Positions 12,001 through 24,329 of a stretch of DNA of 64,000 nucleotides are shown here, piece after piece (position 1 is the stretch's first letter; each line of letters opens with the position of its first letter). A program made the translations under genes and the position numbers. The stretch comes from Paramyrothecium sp. XJ0827. Its lineage: Eukaryota > Ascomycota > Sordariomycetes > Hypocreales > Stachybotryaceae. The stretch lies in NCBI GenBank assembly GCA_020881915.1, contig JAJFPB010000006.1, forward strand, positions 3,224,001 to 3,288,000, in the 5' to 3' direction. The notes beneath the pieces were generated by a model. That model did no database searches. It was not told the origin of the DNA and worked only from the letters and a program-made list of their open reading frames with translations.

Positions 12001-15000
12001 GGATGGGGGCGGCGCCTCTTGATTGATGCGGCGAAACAGTTCCTACTTTGGAAGTGAGACCTCGCGGTAATTGCTTTGTATGGCAAGGGTTTATTTCTAA
12101 GAATGGACCGGGTAGCTGGGCCTCAACCGGTCGCAACGCATGGTCTGACGGCATTCCCAGGGTCCTGGGTGCTAAATGACTAGCGATGCTTCTGCCATGG
12201 AGATGGAATTATCCAGCAATCAACTCCCCTTGTGGGGCACCGCCACAGCCTAGTGTTTGCAAAGACCACCACGGCTTTCTTCACACACGCCTTTATTGTG
12301 CACAGAGTATTGAGGACTCTGTACTGTAGAGCGAGTTGTGCGCCTGGTCCAAGTTGACTACAGCGTCTCCGCAGCCCTGTGTCGATCCCAAGCGAGCGAC
12401 GTCGCTCGCAGTTGTTTGGCTCATGGCCGACCCGTAACTTGAAGACAATGGGCCAAGGCTTATGCCAGGAGGGTTTGTAGCGGTCAAGTATGACGTGATA
12501 CACGTTGTGAAGGAAACACGGTATTTGACTTACTGACTAGTAGCGAAAAACCTGCGGCGAGTGGATTGTGACCGGTTGTTACACGTGCCAAATACCCGCT
12601 GCTGATGAAGCTGCGAGGTCGTGTTGCTGACCCACGCTCGCCCTTCGGGCTCTGCAAAACAGTCGAGCGGTCTGCACGATCCGCTCGGGTTTGGGAAATG
12701 CAGTACAGCACAGCGAACCAGAAGGCCTTGAGATCTATGTTTCTTTGGTACGCACATCATGCAGCAAGATTGATGCAACAGTGGCATCCGCAGCCCACGC
12801 CCCCCCCAAAGAACCTTGAAGCGGGCGTATGATTGCTCCACAGGGGCCGTTAGATGTTCGAATTGAGCGTTTCGTCGTGGTCCAACCATGTGCTGCTGCA
12901 TGCTGGACTTGCGTGAACCTTTTCCAGGGCCCTGGTCCGCGCATACTCACCGGTTCCTTCATTGGGAACGCACTAGCATCGATTGGGATTCTGGAAGTGT
13001 GTATGACCAGGTGTTGTGACCACCTTCACGCATGGGCGTGTCGACTTTTAGGCTTATCGGCGGGAGTCGCAGCCTGAATAGGTCCGGTTGGCAGCCGAGG
13101 AGCCAGACGATGCTGTAAGCAACACTCTACTATGGTGATATTAGGTTTTGGCGGTTGCGACAAGCCTCGAACAATCACAAACCCTCGGCCGGAAAGACCG
13201 AGGCAATGTTCGGCAATGCATCGCAGATTATTTGCTCTCAGCCGCCGGTAGTTCCATGCCCGACGGGAGGAGTGGATCTTCGTACCCTGATGTGGCAGAG
13301 CCATGGATCGCCAACCAACAAAGTAGGAAAGGCAAACGATGAGAGCTGGCTGCGATGCACAGCAGGCGCAAAGGACGGTTTGAGGCAATGGGCCGGAAGC
13401 TGGCGACGCGGGCCGCGTTGTCGATAGCATCGCCAATGGCGTCAAGTGCGTGCTGCCGCCAGCACCATGGATCCGTATCCATGCAACACGTCTCTGGGCC
13501 CTGTCTCCGGCTGCGTCCCGGAGCAAGGAACGTCGAAGCCAAAAGCCTTTTCTTTGCAGCATGGCTTATTTGCGGGTTGGGCTGTACGCGTTCCTATCTC
13601 GCAGAGGAATACTACCCTCGCTCGACAAGATGCGAAGGAATGGGATGCAGGATAGCAGTAATATTTACTCCTCAGCCATAGCCGGTGTGAAACAAGATCT
13701 TCGAACCTCGGCGAGTAACGGCTGACAGTGCAGGTGTTGGTCCCTGGGTGCTTGCACGTCGGATGATGTCCGTAGAGCAACCAAAGATCTCTGGGTAGCA
13801 ACAGCTAGGTTAATTTGGAGCCAATCCTGCATGCGGTCCACGTAGCGCACACACTGCCAACTGGTTGCTGCGTGTCATTACAGCGTACGGTGTCAGATAT
13901 TTGATCAGATGCATTGAACCGATCACAGCCAATCTGAAATGATGAGTGACGAGAGACCGAGCGAGTGACACGTGTTGGGGGCAAAGACAACCGGGCGTAA
14001 AGTGCAATACAGCAGTTTTGGCCGAGCCTTCGTTCTGTCCCAACGGCCCGACCCTTGCTTATGGCTGGATTGAAGTCACGAGTTGGGTGATTCATTATCG
14101 GCCTTGGGGTCTCCATGTCGGTTCCACTTGATTACCCTCCGGTCGGAAGCGAAGACGTGTTCGAATTTCATGACGAGCAGATAGCAGGCTGCAAGGGGTC
14201 CTCGGAGTTCCAAGGTTGAGGATGCTCGTAGGGTCCAGGAAGGATTGGCCAGGCGACGAAAGGTTAGGGCGAGAATCCTAGGTTGAAAAACACCGTCATT
14301 CTCCAGAGGGGCGGTGGATTATCCATTCACAGATGCAGGCCGAGCCTCTGACCCAGGGCCTGGCTTCGCCATCAAGGTGCCAAAACGAGGCGTTGGGTAA
14401 AGCCTGGAACGTCGGATGCACCCCACGCTGAAGCAGGGCAGGGGGAGGTGGGGCGCCGGCTCAGTGAGCTGTAGCGCCTGTTGTCGAGGACGGCCTCATG
14501 AAGTGCTTATCCATGCCATTGGTACATAGGGATTTTGGTGGGCTCGAATGCCCGGTAGATGATTTGGCCCAAGGGTTTCCAGCTAGCGGTGCTTGATGGC
14601 TTGGGACCTGAGAGGCCGGGCTTTGTCGAGGCTGACTCACAGCGTGGCCGGGGATGGAGATGGAGATGGACGAGGAGGACCGGCTGGGCCATCGCTATAC
14701 GGGGTGCACTATTCATGGGCTGGCCAGCGGATGCCACCCGTATCAACACAGGAGCAGAGAGTCGTGCTTCGGTGTTCTGTGAAGGCCGTGGGTGATTGAG
14801 CTTGACTCATGCTGCCGGCTCTGGGTCCTTGAGCATCCGTGCTCTGATGATGCAGGTACCTCACGCAGAGACCAGGACCAAGGCTATCATCGATAGACGC
14901 ATAACTCAAGGCGTGCACTGTATCGGGCTCTCGGGGCGTTCCCTCATACTGTTCTAGGAGGTAGATTGGACAGGGCGAGCGAGATGTCGAGGGCGAAAAA

Positions 15001-15825
15001 GGTGGGGTTCTGATTCTCGGTCTCGCTATTGGAGGGGGGGAGGGTGTAAAGTACCTACAGGAGCACACAGGTCAACAAGGGCAGGGCAGGGCAAAGCAAA
15101 GCAAAGCAGCTGCAGCACAAGTGATGCCATGGCATTTGCAAGCAAGCAAGCAAGCAAGCAAGCACAACACAAACCTCAACGCAGTTTGGTTTGTTGCACA
15201 ACACCAAACCAAATACCCACCCCCTCCCTCCCCAGCCTGGGCTCGCTCATCAACCTCCCCCTACCTAATGTCTCCCCCCCCTTCCCTACCCCTTGGGTTC
15301 CACACTCGGGCATGGTCCACCTGTCAGTCACGCCAAGCACGTCGTCTACAGTGTGTGCTTGGCTGGGACTGCTAGAAGTGGCAGACGGCACAGGGGTGGA
15401 GGGGATGGGAGGGGAGGGGGGCGTTCGCTAGGCCCTCAGGACGTGTCTCTAGCGATGCTGGCCCGGACCTGTGTGGCGGGCCGCCTCATCCCAGCATGAA
15501 GGTTCTCTTTCTCATGGGGGGCATCCCGGCCTTTGGATTCCTCGTGCAAGAACTGGGGCCAAACTTAAATACGCTCCTCTTCCGCCCTTCTCCATAATTC
15601 AAGCATTATCAGCCTTTTCAACGTTGCAGCAGCCCGGCAGAAACTCAATCGTCCACTCACATAAACAACTCGTCCTTCCTTCATCAGCAAACGGCTTGCT
15701 CCTTTCCTAGTACACGTCTTCGCTGGCCCGATACAACACCCGGTGCTTCGAGGCCGCCTGCCTCTCTACTCTTCGCCCTTGTCCAGAGAGAGTATCATAG
15801 AACGCCAGAATTTCACGCCTCCAAC
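9011..15825. other. Long gene-poor stretch (6.8 kb)
   Basis: No gene could be supported. Many short overlapping frames occur on both strands (longest 178 codons, 13026-13562 minus), none with a domain, a signal peptide or a convincing splice partner. The right end (about 15540-15825) looks like the promoter and leader of the small Cys-rich gene: a TTAAATA at 15565, then pyrimidine-rich sequence. A GCAA microsatellite lies at 15138. Confidence 0.4.
15138..15164. repeat. GCAA tetranucleotide microsatellite
   Basis: Between six and seven perfect tandem GCAA units, preceded at about 15090-15112 by AAAGC repeats. A simple-sequence repeat in non-coding DNA; no function implied. Confidence 0.9.
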
Positions 15826-16327
15826 ATGTGCAACTACATCTACGTAGGTGTACCCGAACAACACGGCTGCAGAACGATGAGCAAATTTGCTGACCAGGAC
15901 ACCCACTTGCCACAGAAGGAGCTCAGCTGCCAGCATCACTACCACCTCGTCGAGTCATGGTGCCCCAAGTATATCGAGACTGAGCGAAGGTGCCCTCCTA
16001 CCATCGTTAGCAAACAGTACTGGTAAGTTCAGCCTGTGGATTTGCAGGTTTCCCTCCCCAAGCAGGGCACGTTGCTAATGTGGCTTTCTTTCCATAGGGG
16101 TGATGATATTTGTGGTATGTCAACCGCAACAATTATGTGAAGCAACAGCTCTACAAGCCATTGTTACACGACTTGGAGGCCACACCTGACTAACTGGTTC
16201 TGCAGCTGCCTGCCGCGAGAGACAGCAGCCAAGCAACCACCCATGGGCGAAGCTTATCCAGCGGCCCGTGTCCAGGGTGTCGTACTCACAACCACACGCA
16301 TACCCGCATCACGTATCTGCGCAATGA
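15826..16327 (+). CDS. Small cysteine-rich protein, function unknown
   Basis: Three exons: 15826-16022, a 17-nt micro-exon 16098-16114, and 16206-16327. The introns are 75 nt (GTAAGT ... CCATAG, GCTAAT branch) and 91 nt (GTATGT ... CTGCAG, CTGACTAAC branch). Phases close to 111 aa. There is no signal peptide or membrane segment, so it is probably intracellular. Seven Cys (2, 15, 35, 46, 56, 71, 74) and a cluster of His at 37, 38 and 40 lie in the first 74 residues, ending in an IC-X2-C knuckle. This pattern would suit zinc binding, but I recognise no named family. The C-terminal 37 residues are basic and His/Pro-rich. The strong splice signals and the Cys pattern that continues across the junctions argue that it is real. 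It is the only supported gene in about 15 kb. Confidence 0.7.
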
Positions 16328-16945
16328 GAAGCCGTCTTACCGACCACGGCTCTCGCCCGCCGGTCACCAGCGGGAGTCGGAGCCGTCGGTGTGCCTGCTC
16401 ACCTGACCTTGGGGTAACGCCAGCTCGACATCAGCTTGCCGAGCGTCGACTCCGAGGTCTAGAGCATGTGGCCGTCATTGCTTTTTCCTAGTTACTATTC
16501 ATGCGACCTGCTCTTACAACTGCAGGCGCATCACTTGCAGGCGCTCAAAACTGAATGGGGTAATTTTTCTCCCTCTCGATTTCCCCACCAAGCTGTCAAT
16601 CGCGGCTTGTCAAACACACCCTCATCATTACTACACCGAAGCATCTCTACCTACCTACCTATTTCGTCTTGGCCGACACCATCACTTGGAATCGGATACG
16701 TAAACAAGGAAGATTGCGGCACACACGACTTGAAACGAAAACAGGACTTCCATCTACAACAGTACACACAATCTCGAAAGCGAACTCACAGCGCATTCGG
16801 CGGCGGGAAAAGAGACAAGGGAAAAAGTAAAAACAAGAACATGATTTACAGCCTAACATTATTAGATGTTTGCATTGGGCTTTCGGGTGCGAACCTGACG
16901 TGTAACATTGGGGAGTTTTTTTCTTGGATCTATATCACTCTAATC

Positions 16946-16963
16946 TTTTTTTTTTTTTTTTTT
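16946..16963. repeat. Poly-T tract
   Basis: An uninterrupted run of 18 T in non-coding sequence, followed by CCC. It could be a decayed retroposon tail on the minus strand, but no target-site duplication or coding remnant is visible. Confidence 0.9.
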
Positions 16964-18896
16964 CCCTTTCATCGCCTTCTGGTTTCTTGGAAGCTACGAC
17001 CTCTTGGCAGCGAATCCTCACGGGTTTGGATCATCCGCCTTGGTCAGGCACAGAGCGAGGACCTGCATGCGGCGGCGGGATCTTGCAGCAATGCCTGGAA
17101 CTCCAGTAGAAAGAGGCAACATGGGATATCTGTTGCATATGCAGACACAGGCGTTTTGTTTCACCACGGAACAGCATTCCGCGCACCTCTTCGATTCAGA
17201 CGATGACGATTTCGGAGCGACAAAGGGGGCAACACGGGGATCGCGCAACATGGACGCGGGCTCGCCCCGGACCACGACTCGCGGTCCCGTTTGCTGTGGC
17301 TTGAACGGACGGTGCCTCAATCAAACTTCACATCTGGGTCGGCGGCGACACGAGGACGGGGCGGGACTTGGCTGCTTCGGGAGGCGGGGTGTTTGTTTTG
17401 CTGGTTTTGCGCGTTGGGCATTAAATGGGCATCTCTGGAGGGGACATTCATGGGAACTGGGGTCAGCACGGCGTTTGAATTTTTGTTTACTCCTTTCTCT
17501 TGGGCGCGAGTTACTGGCGCACGCATTCTTGGGTTGTATGGCAATTTTGCCTGGTTGTTTAGAGCCGCGCAGAGACCCGTCACTGTGTGTGATTGGCAAG
17601 CGGGATCTGTTTGAGATTTCCTCAACAAACAAGTGAGAGAACGCAGGGTTTTGTTCAATGAGAAAATATGAAATCATGCATTCCACTTTCAATAGGCCCC
17701 CAATGGCTGCGCCCCAAGACTCGAATCACACTCGCCCTGCGACGACTTGCAGATGGAAAGCCACGCTGCTCCTCAGGCACTGGAGCACACGTAAATATGC
17801 ACTGCCTAAGGGGGGAGGCTTTCTATCACAACTCAGAATCCCATCAGCCCCTCCACCCCAGTCAGATCTGAGTAGCTGACGCTCATTGCTACCTTTCCAG
17901 TGCACCCTCCACCACCCTCTTCTCTGGCTGCCCGACCTGGCTGGCAGATCATTTTTTTGCGACTGCATATTGGTCACGCGCGCGTCACAATGTCTCCTCC
18001 AAACAGCCCCAGGGGGGGTTGTTTCCTTCCTGGTGCGCACCGCTGCGAACATCGGGCGGTCATGTATGTCTGCGTCAGGGAGCCAAATCTCGGGCCGAGG
18101 CGTGTTTTGGCGGCGCTAGAGGCCGTGACCGCCAGAAGGTCATGACCCAAAGATGAACTCATCTCAGTCAGGAATCTGTAACATTTGCTCCTCGGCGGAC
18201 ACTTATCCCCGCCGTGATGTTTGATATGTCATAATTCAAGCGCTGGCGTCGAACAACAGCAATCCCCCCCTTACATGTGGGGTTGCTCATGTGCCAGGTC
18301 AGCGGCTCTACATGTTGTCTTTGTTGGTAGAAATGAGACAAAGCCCCGTCTCCTTGGTGCCAACAAAAAAAAAAAGAGTCGGACATACTTCTTTTTCGGC
18401 TTCTGGTCTTGGACGTGAACTTGGCTTCTGGCCCCCCTCCAGAGTCACGACTGCGACCAGATACGGCCGACGTCTTAGACTGCCGAGCATGGGCATCTCG
18501 ATCCTGCTCAGCCGTGGAGGTTGGTCCACGAAGCCCCTGGCCAGAGCTTATCTGATTCTGTGTGATGGCGTTTTATCTCATTTTACAGATTCGGTGACTA
18601 CAGCAAAAGCACCTTATCTGCCTGTGGGTGAATGAGATCCGGTAATCAGAACATGGATGGTGAGATTTGGGCAGGACCGGACCTGTGAGGGAGATCCATG
18701 GGCTGGCCGGCTCCAAGCTCCCAGGCCAATCACTTCCCAGCAGAGGGCTTCCCTCCGTCCTTACACCCTCCTTGCAACGTCCAAACCAGCAAAAAGCAAA
18801 ACCAACAATGCATGCACTACAATACGCCGCCCTCCTGATTCATGGATGCTTGAGTGATTGCATGCATCCAGAAACAAACCATTCACAGCAGAATTT

Positions 18897-18945
18897 CCCC
18901 CCTCCCCCTCCCTCCCTCCCTCCCCCCCTCTCTCCCTCCCTGGTC
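18897..18945. repeat. CCCT/CCTC pyrimidine microsatellite
   Basis: A nearly pure C+T tract of about 49 nt with repeated CCCT units. Low-complexity DNA capable of triplex or G4 structure on the opposite strand; no gene relation seen. Confidence 0.85.
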
Positions 18946-21900
18946 TCCTCCCTCGTGCTCCCACAACCCACCCCTCAGGCTGTTACTCGTTTGGACGTTT
19001 GCCTTGGAGCCGGACGCGCTACTGCAGCCACCAGAAGCAGGCGACCCTTGCTTGCAGACATGGATCTTTAACCTAAGAAACGCCACAGGAAGCATTCACT
19101 GTCTTCTACGGAGCGCGAAATCGAAGGAAGAGGCCGCTTCGGGCAAGGGCAGAGGGGCGAGGCATCCGCGGTGTCTTCCAGGATGTTGTGACCAAGGCGG
19201 AAGCGAGCGGGCTTCACAAATAACAATCACAAAGACCTTCTGGCACAAGCGCAAAGATAGCTCGCGGCATGGCCAACGTGATGGTTGCGGACTTTCCTCG
19301 CCTAGCATGCAAAGCCCAACGCCTCGTCCCATCTACCGTGCGTGGCATTAAGCGATGCACCCACGCGCGTAAACGGCTGGCAACCATGCGGCGCAATGAA
19401 CTGCATCTAGTGCAACGGTTTCATCTTCAAGGCCCAACCCGAACGCCATTTCCTCGCTTATTGGCCTGCCGGGCTCACGGGTTTTCAAGCTCATTTAAAC
19501 CAAGCTATATGTGCCGTCTCTTATACGCGGCTCGCTGCTTCGTGTATGCTTCACTTCACAGGCACGCCCCCCTCAAACAGCTCGCGCGCACGCAGAGCGG
19601 CGTGCGTCTCCGACACCCACAAGGACGAACATGATTGCCCCGGGACAAGGGCGTCCGCCTCTGGGAGAGAAGAGAGAACCATGCAGGCACCCGGTACTTG
19701 CGAACAAGCAATCGCGGAATCCGTACCAAAGAGGCTTTCGACGAAAACCAGGATCTAGCCAGGGCGAACTAGCCACCATTGAAAGCCAGATGCAGCCCGT
19801 GTAACGCCATAACGCCATGCGCCTCCACGCGCCCCGGCTGCTTCTGCTACCGGACCGGACCCCTGGTCACCGTCACTACTTTGCCTTACCCGATTCTGCC
19901 CATGATCTCGTGGTGGATTGAGAAGCAACTGAAGCCACGCATCGGAATGAAGGTTGGCTTCCCCTCCGTGGCTCGAGGCGTCCCAGCTTGATTCGCCTAG
20001 GCTTGCGAGGCTAGCAGTTGGTAGGATAACCGGATCGAAGCACAAGACAACCGTCTGGTTCCATGGGTCCCTTGATCGGGGTTGCCCCTCATCGGTCAGA
20101 AAACTACGAGATCCCCAAATCTGGTCACAGAGACCTGGGCTTGACCCCTCCCATCAAACCATGCTTGCCACCACGTGTCTGCGCGCGCAACTGACCACTA
20201 TGAGCCTGCTCGCTCCAAATTCGATCTAATTTTGATTTCTCCTTGCCCCCTGTGAGCGACCATGACCTGGGTTTGCAAACCTGCGACCAGATAGCCGTCC
20301 ATGGTCGAGCTTCCTCTCGCGAACCCGGTCACGGCTAGGTGTGCGCCTCGCCAGTAATCGGGTATAATGTAAGTGCTCACAGCGCGCTCACCCAACACGG
20401 GCCTCTGCTGTGAGGGCCAAGGCCCTGGCGTTGACCGGTCTCTGAAGATGGTGCCACTGGGGCGTCTGCCAGCAGGGCTACCCTTCCCCGACGCCATGTG
20501 GAGGCGCGGTACAATAGCCTTTTTCTCTTCTTCGTGGTGCGGAAGGAATGCATGGCGGCTTTCATGATGCATGGCTCTGCGGAGGCCGCAAAAATACATG
20601 GCCCTGGTTCGTGAAGGCATTCCCGATGAAATGCATGGATCTATTCCCGAAATGGGTGGATGCATGTTCGATCACCTTTTACGAACCATCATCTCATTCG
20701 TGGGGCCATTCATGGCAAACCACAGGCGATTCTCGTCCTCATTACGAAAGGGGGGAAAGATGGCGTACCGGACGAATAGATGCCCGTGAGTTATCTGTAG
20801 GCCCTGGTTTCGCTCAGCAAGCATTGTTCCATTCTGCATCTCTCGATGCATATCCTAGCCAGCCCGTCGATATCGCGAAGCACGTCAATGTCAGCTGAAG
20901 AACGGGCTGCGGAAGCGCTGTGTATCAGCCGGGCAATTCCCGAACCTGTCTAAACCAGATCCTGGCCTGTTTTCGCGGCTGGCGTTGCCTCACAGCATCC
21001 CCAAGAACCCGGATCAAAGCATGCATCGCTAGACCGCGCATGCGCTTCGGTTCATCGTCCTGAGAAAGGATGTAGTTGCGCAGCCCAACACCAACACACG
21101 GCGATCTCGATGCGTTACCCTAGCGGTTTCCACCATCCACACCAGCCTGCCCGCTTGTTGGTCGGAACACCACAAAATTTAGCGAGCCAGTCAAGCGCAT
21201 GACCTTCCTTCCGGCGACTCAGCCTGCCGCCGTAGGACCTCTCACCGGCTTGAGATGCAGCATTTCTCGACAATAACCGCTCACCGAGGTGTCAACCGAG
21301 GTGGGCTGCAGAACGACGAGGCTCGGCGAGTGCGCACACGAAGAGGGTCTATTGACCTCACCGTTCGGACACGTCGTGGTGGTGCCAGAATGGGAGTACG
21401 AGAGCTGAAGTCAGATATGCTTGTGACCATTCCATGAAGGGCTAAAGGCCCTCCAAAGCCTTGACCCCCACCCTTACAACTCGTCGTGCATCGTCTGAGA
21501 TATATGGCAACCTGTTGATTTGCTCCACGGACACTGGAACTGCATGCTGTGCAGAGTAATACAATGTCATACCGACAGCAAGCGGACCACAGATACTTCC
21601 GCACGGTTACGCAGTCACATGGACCTCCTTCAGTCAGCAATGGCCTGCCAAAAGTCGCGCGGGTGGCTGATCTTGCCCTCATGCTCGGCTTACCAGGAGC
21701 TGAATCTGGAAACTGCTCGGGTTCTTTTGCCAGCAAATCCAACCACATACAGTGTGCAAAGTCCAAAAAAGGGCTGGCCCATCATCGTCCTGGATGCTAA
21801 TCATCGAGTCTAGAAGGCCATCCTTCGAGCCTTAGCGGGTTCTAGAGGCTGGCACGTCGGCGCTATTCGTCCAGCATCCCGCATATCCCGCGCCGTTCCT

Positions 21901-24329
21901 TACCCCGTAAGGCATGGCGAGGCGGTTATCGTCACGCCTCAGCCGGCGGGAGGAAGCAGACTGAAGAGTACTCCCCTCCACCATGTATGTGGACTTTCTG
22001 ACGAGAAACCCCGAAATGACGTTGAGCAAAGGCCGACTGCCCCCGTTGACTGATAGGCGTGTGCCAATTGATTCCTGCATGCATGTGCCGTGAGACTGTC
22101 AAAGGGCAAGACGCCGTTGCGGGCTGCACACGGGGTAGCCGAAAACGGCGCCACAAGCTTCATGCAAGCTGGTCTTGGCTACGGGAAAATTCTAGGATCA
22201 TCAGACGAAAAGATGCCGCTCCGTGAATATGCCGGCTGGCAAATTGATAAACCTCCGGTTTTGCGTGAATATGCAAGTTCGTTAAATTGCAAAAACGCCC
22301 AGTGGCCCAGTGGCGTGGTCCGCGATCTCGTCGGACGGCAACCAAGACCCGTTAAATGCATCTTGTCAACTTGGTCCAGGAACAGTCGACTGTGGGCAGC
22401 AAGGGGCACAGCACAGTCAGGCAGAGTGCATCGGGCAGCCAGCGTCTCCTGTCAACAAGTTTCGCCCGTCATTTTCCTGTCCTGAAATTAGATCTTGCCA
22501 GGACGCCCTACCGTACAAGCCCAAGCCCAAGGACTACCCCACACTTTGCGAATTCCAGATGATTTCAGGAAGCCAAGCTTGCCAGGATGGCATTACAACC
22601 AACGTCTCACTACCGGAGAAAAAATGTCTCAACCATCGAACCAGGAAGCACATGCCCTTCTGAAGAGTGTGTAATTAATCACGCGCAGACTTTGCCTCCG
22701 AGGGAGTGTATCCAAGAGATGGCAGGCTAAGCCCTTAACATCTCTAAAGCCGACCTCTCCTGACCCTGGAACGTGATGTGAGATATTAATTCGACTGGAA
22801 GCCAATCCTTAGTCCTCGGTCTTCTGTCCCATTTCGGCCACCGACCCAAGTGACCACGAAATCCTGGTCAGGGCATTCTATTGTGCGTGTTTGGGGGTCT
22901 TGGGGGTGCGACTTGAGCTGCTATTATTGTAGCTTCCTTTGGCGGGCCCCTGATCAAACAAGAGCCCGTGCCACCAACGGTCTCCAGGTCTGGGCAGGAT
23001 CTCGCCCCACGAATGGTGCACGCCTGCATTGAGTGATGGGCATGTGACCAGGAGCAATGCTCGCATCTCCCTCCTCCGCCGTCTCATCACCATGCTTCCA
23101 TGCTCGGTCCGATCCATCGAGGGATGGGTCGATATCGAAGGACCTTCCCAGTAGGGAAAAAACTTCAGTCGCCAGCACGGCTTGGACGTGTTCAATTAAC
23201 CAGTTGTGCCTATTATCAGTGGGCATGCGTCACCTATTTCACGACTGCGGCAAGCAAGACTTTCACTACACGGAGATGGGTTGTTTTGAGCACAGAGTTG
23301 GGGGAGTTAACTTGACCCTAACTAGCGGTCTTTCTATCTCCTATCCCCGAATGTGATTCGGGCGTATCTTGTCCGCGTATGCGCTGTTTGCGCTTCACTT
23401 TCGCGTGTCCTCCGATGACCCGGCAACTCGGTTCGTGGTTGGCGCTAGTTTGTATGTGCAGATCCAGGGCTACCAAGAAGTGCAAAGCCACCTCTTAGTG
23501 TGTCGTTGATCTGGGCGCGCTCGTGACGTACACACGAAGCCCTGTTGTTGTCGGTTCGGCTGTTTCTTCTTCCTGGTCACATTCTGGTTCATGCCAGAAG
23601 TGCTCGTTTTTGTGGCAGTGCATGAGCCGCCGCCGTTGGGCATCGGCGCGCCGGCTGCTGCTTGTCTCGTCTACGTGGCAGGCTGTCGATGATCTAACGA
23701 CATACGTTGTTGGTTTTCCAAGGTCAAAGACGTGTATCCAACGACGGCCCTTACCTCGGTCAAGGTGTGCCAGACCACACCCTTACCCTGCCGGGCTACA
23801 AATTTGACATGTCGCAAGCGTGAATAGCCACGTCGCCAGGGTCTTTGCCTCCAGGCATGAAAGACATTGTTGAAGCCGACCAAGATGAAGCTCCTGGGCT
23901 AGCTTGGGTGAGATGGTCCTTGAGCCCTTGCTAGCTCAAGCATACTGCTTGTCCTGAGCTAATGCAAGATAATCAAACCCCCACGGTCTACTCGTCCTCA
24001 TCCAACAATGTTGACAGCTCTAGATAACATCAAGTTGAAGCGGGGGGTTAGGAACGCGCAGACTAAGCTTGCTGAGATGCCTGCAGCCAATCGTACTCAG
24101 CAATGTCAAGTGACCCAGATCGGTCATAGAACATGCACCGAACCATGACAATGCCGAAGTTGCGTCGCATTGCCTTCCAGCAGGGCCTTCCGGCAGGGAT
24201 ACAGAGAGTGCAATTTGGAGTCTGAGGGAGTCTAGTCTGCATGCAGCTATTCTGTTCTTCAGTCACTACCAACATCCAAAGACTGAAATAATCGTGGTTC
24301 GTGACAGGATCTTACTGCATGTGTGCTAA

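Larger units (their letters stand above)
16328..24329. other. 8-kb gene-poor stretch
   Basis: No gene could be supported. The longest open frames (16466-17206 plus, 246 codons; 17004-17636 plus, 210 codons; 20198-20665 minus, 155 codons) overlap one another in different frames, and none shows a domain. Base composition is not strongly AT-rich, so it is not an obviously RIP-mutated repeat island. Simple-sequence tracts are present, including a T18 run at 16946 and a CCCT/CCTC tract at 18897. Confidence 0.4.

Noticed and set aside
17004..17636. 210-codon plus frame in the gene-poor region
   Set aside because: Overlaps other long frames in different phases (17018-17320 and 17317-17692 minus), low-complexity Arg/Gly/Cys content, no domain.
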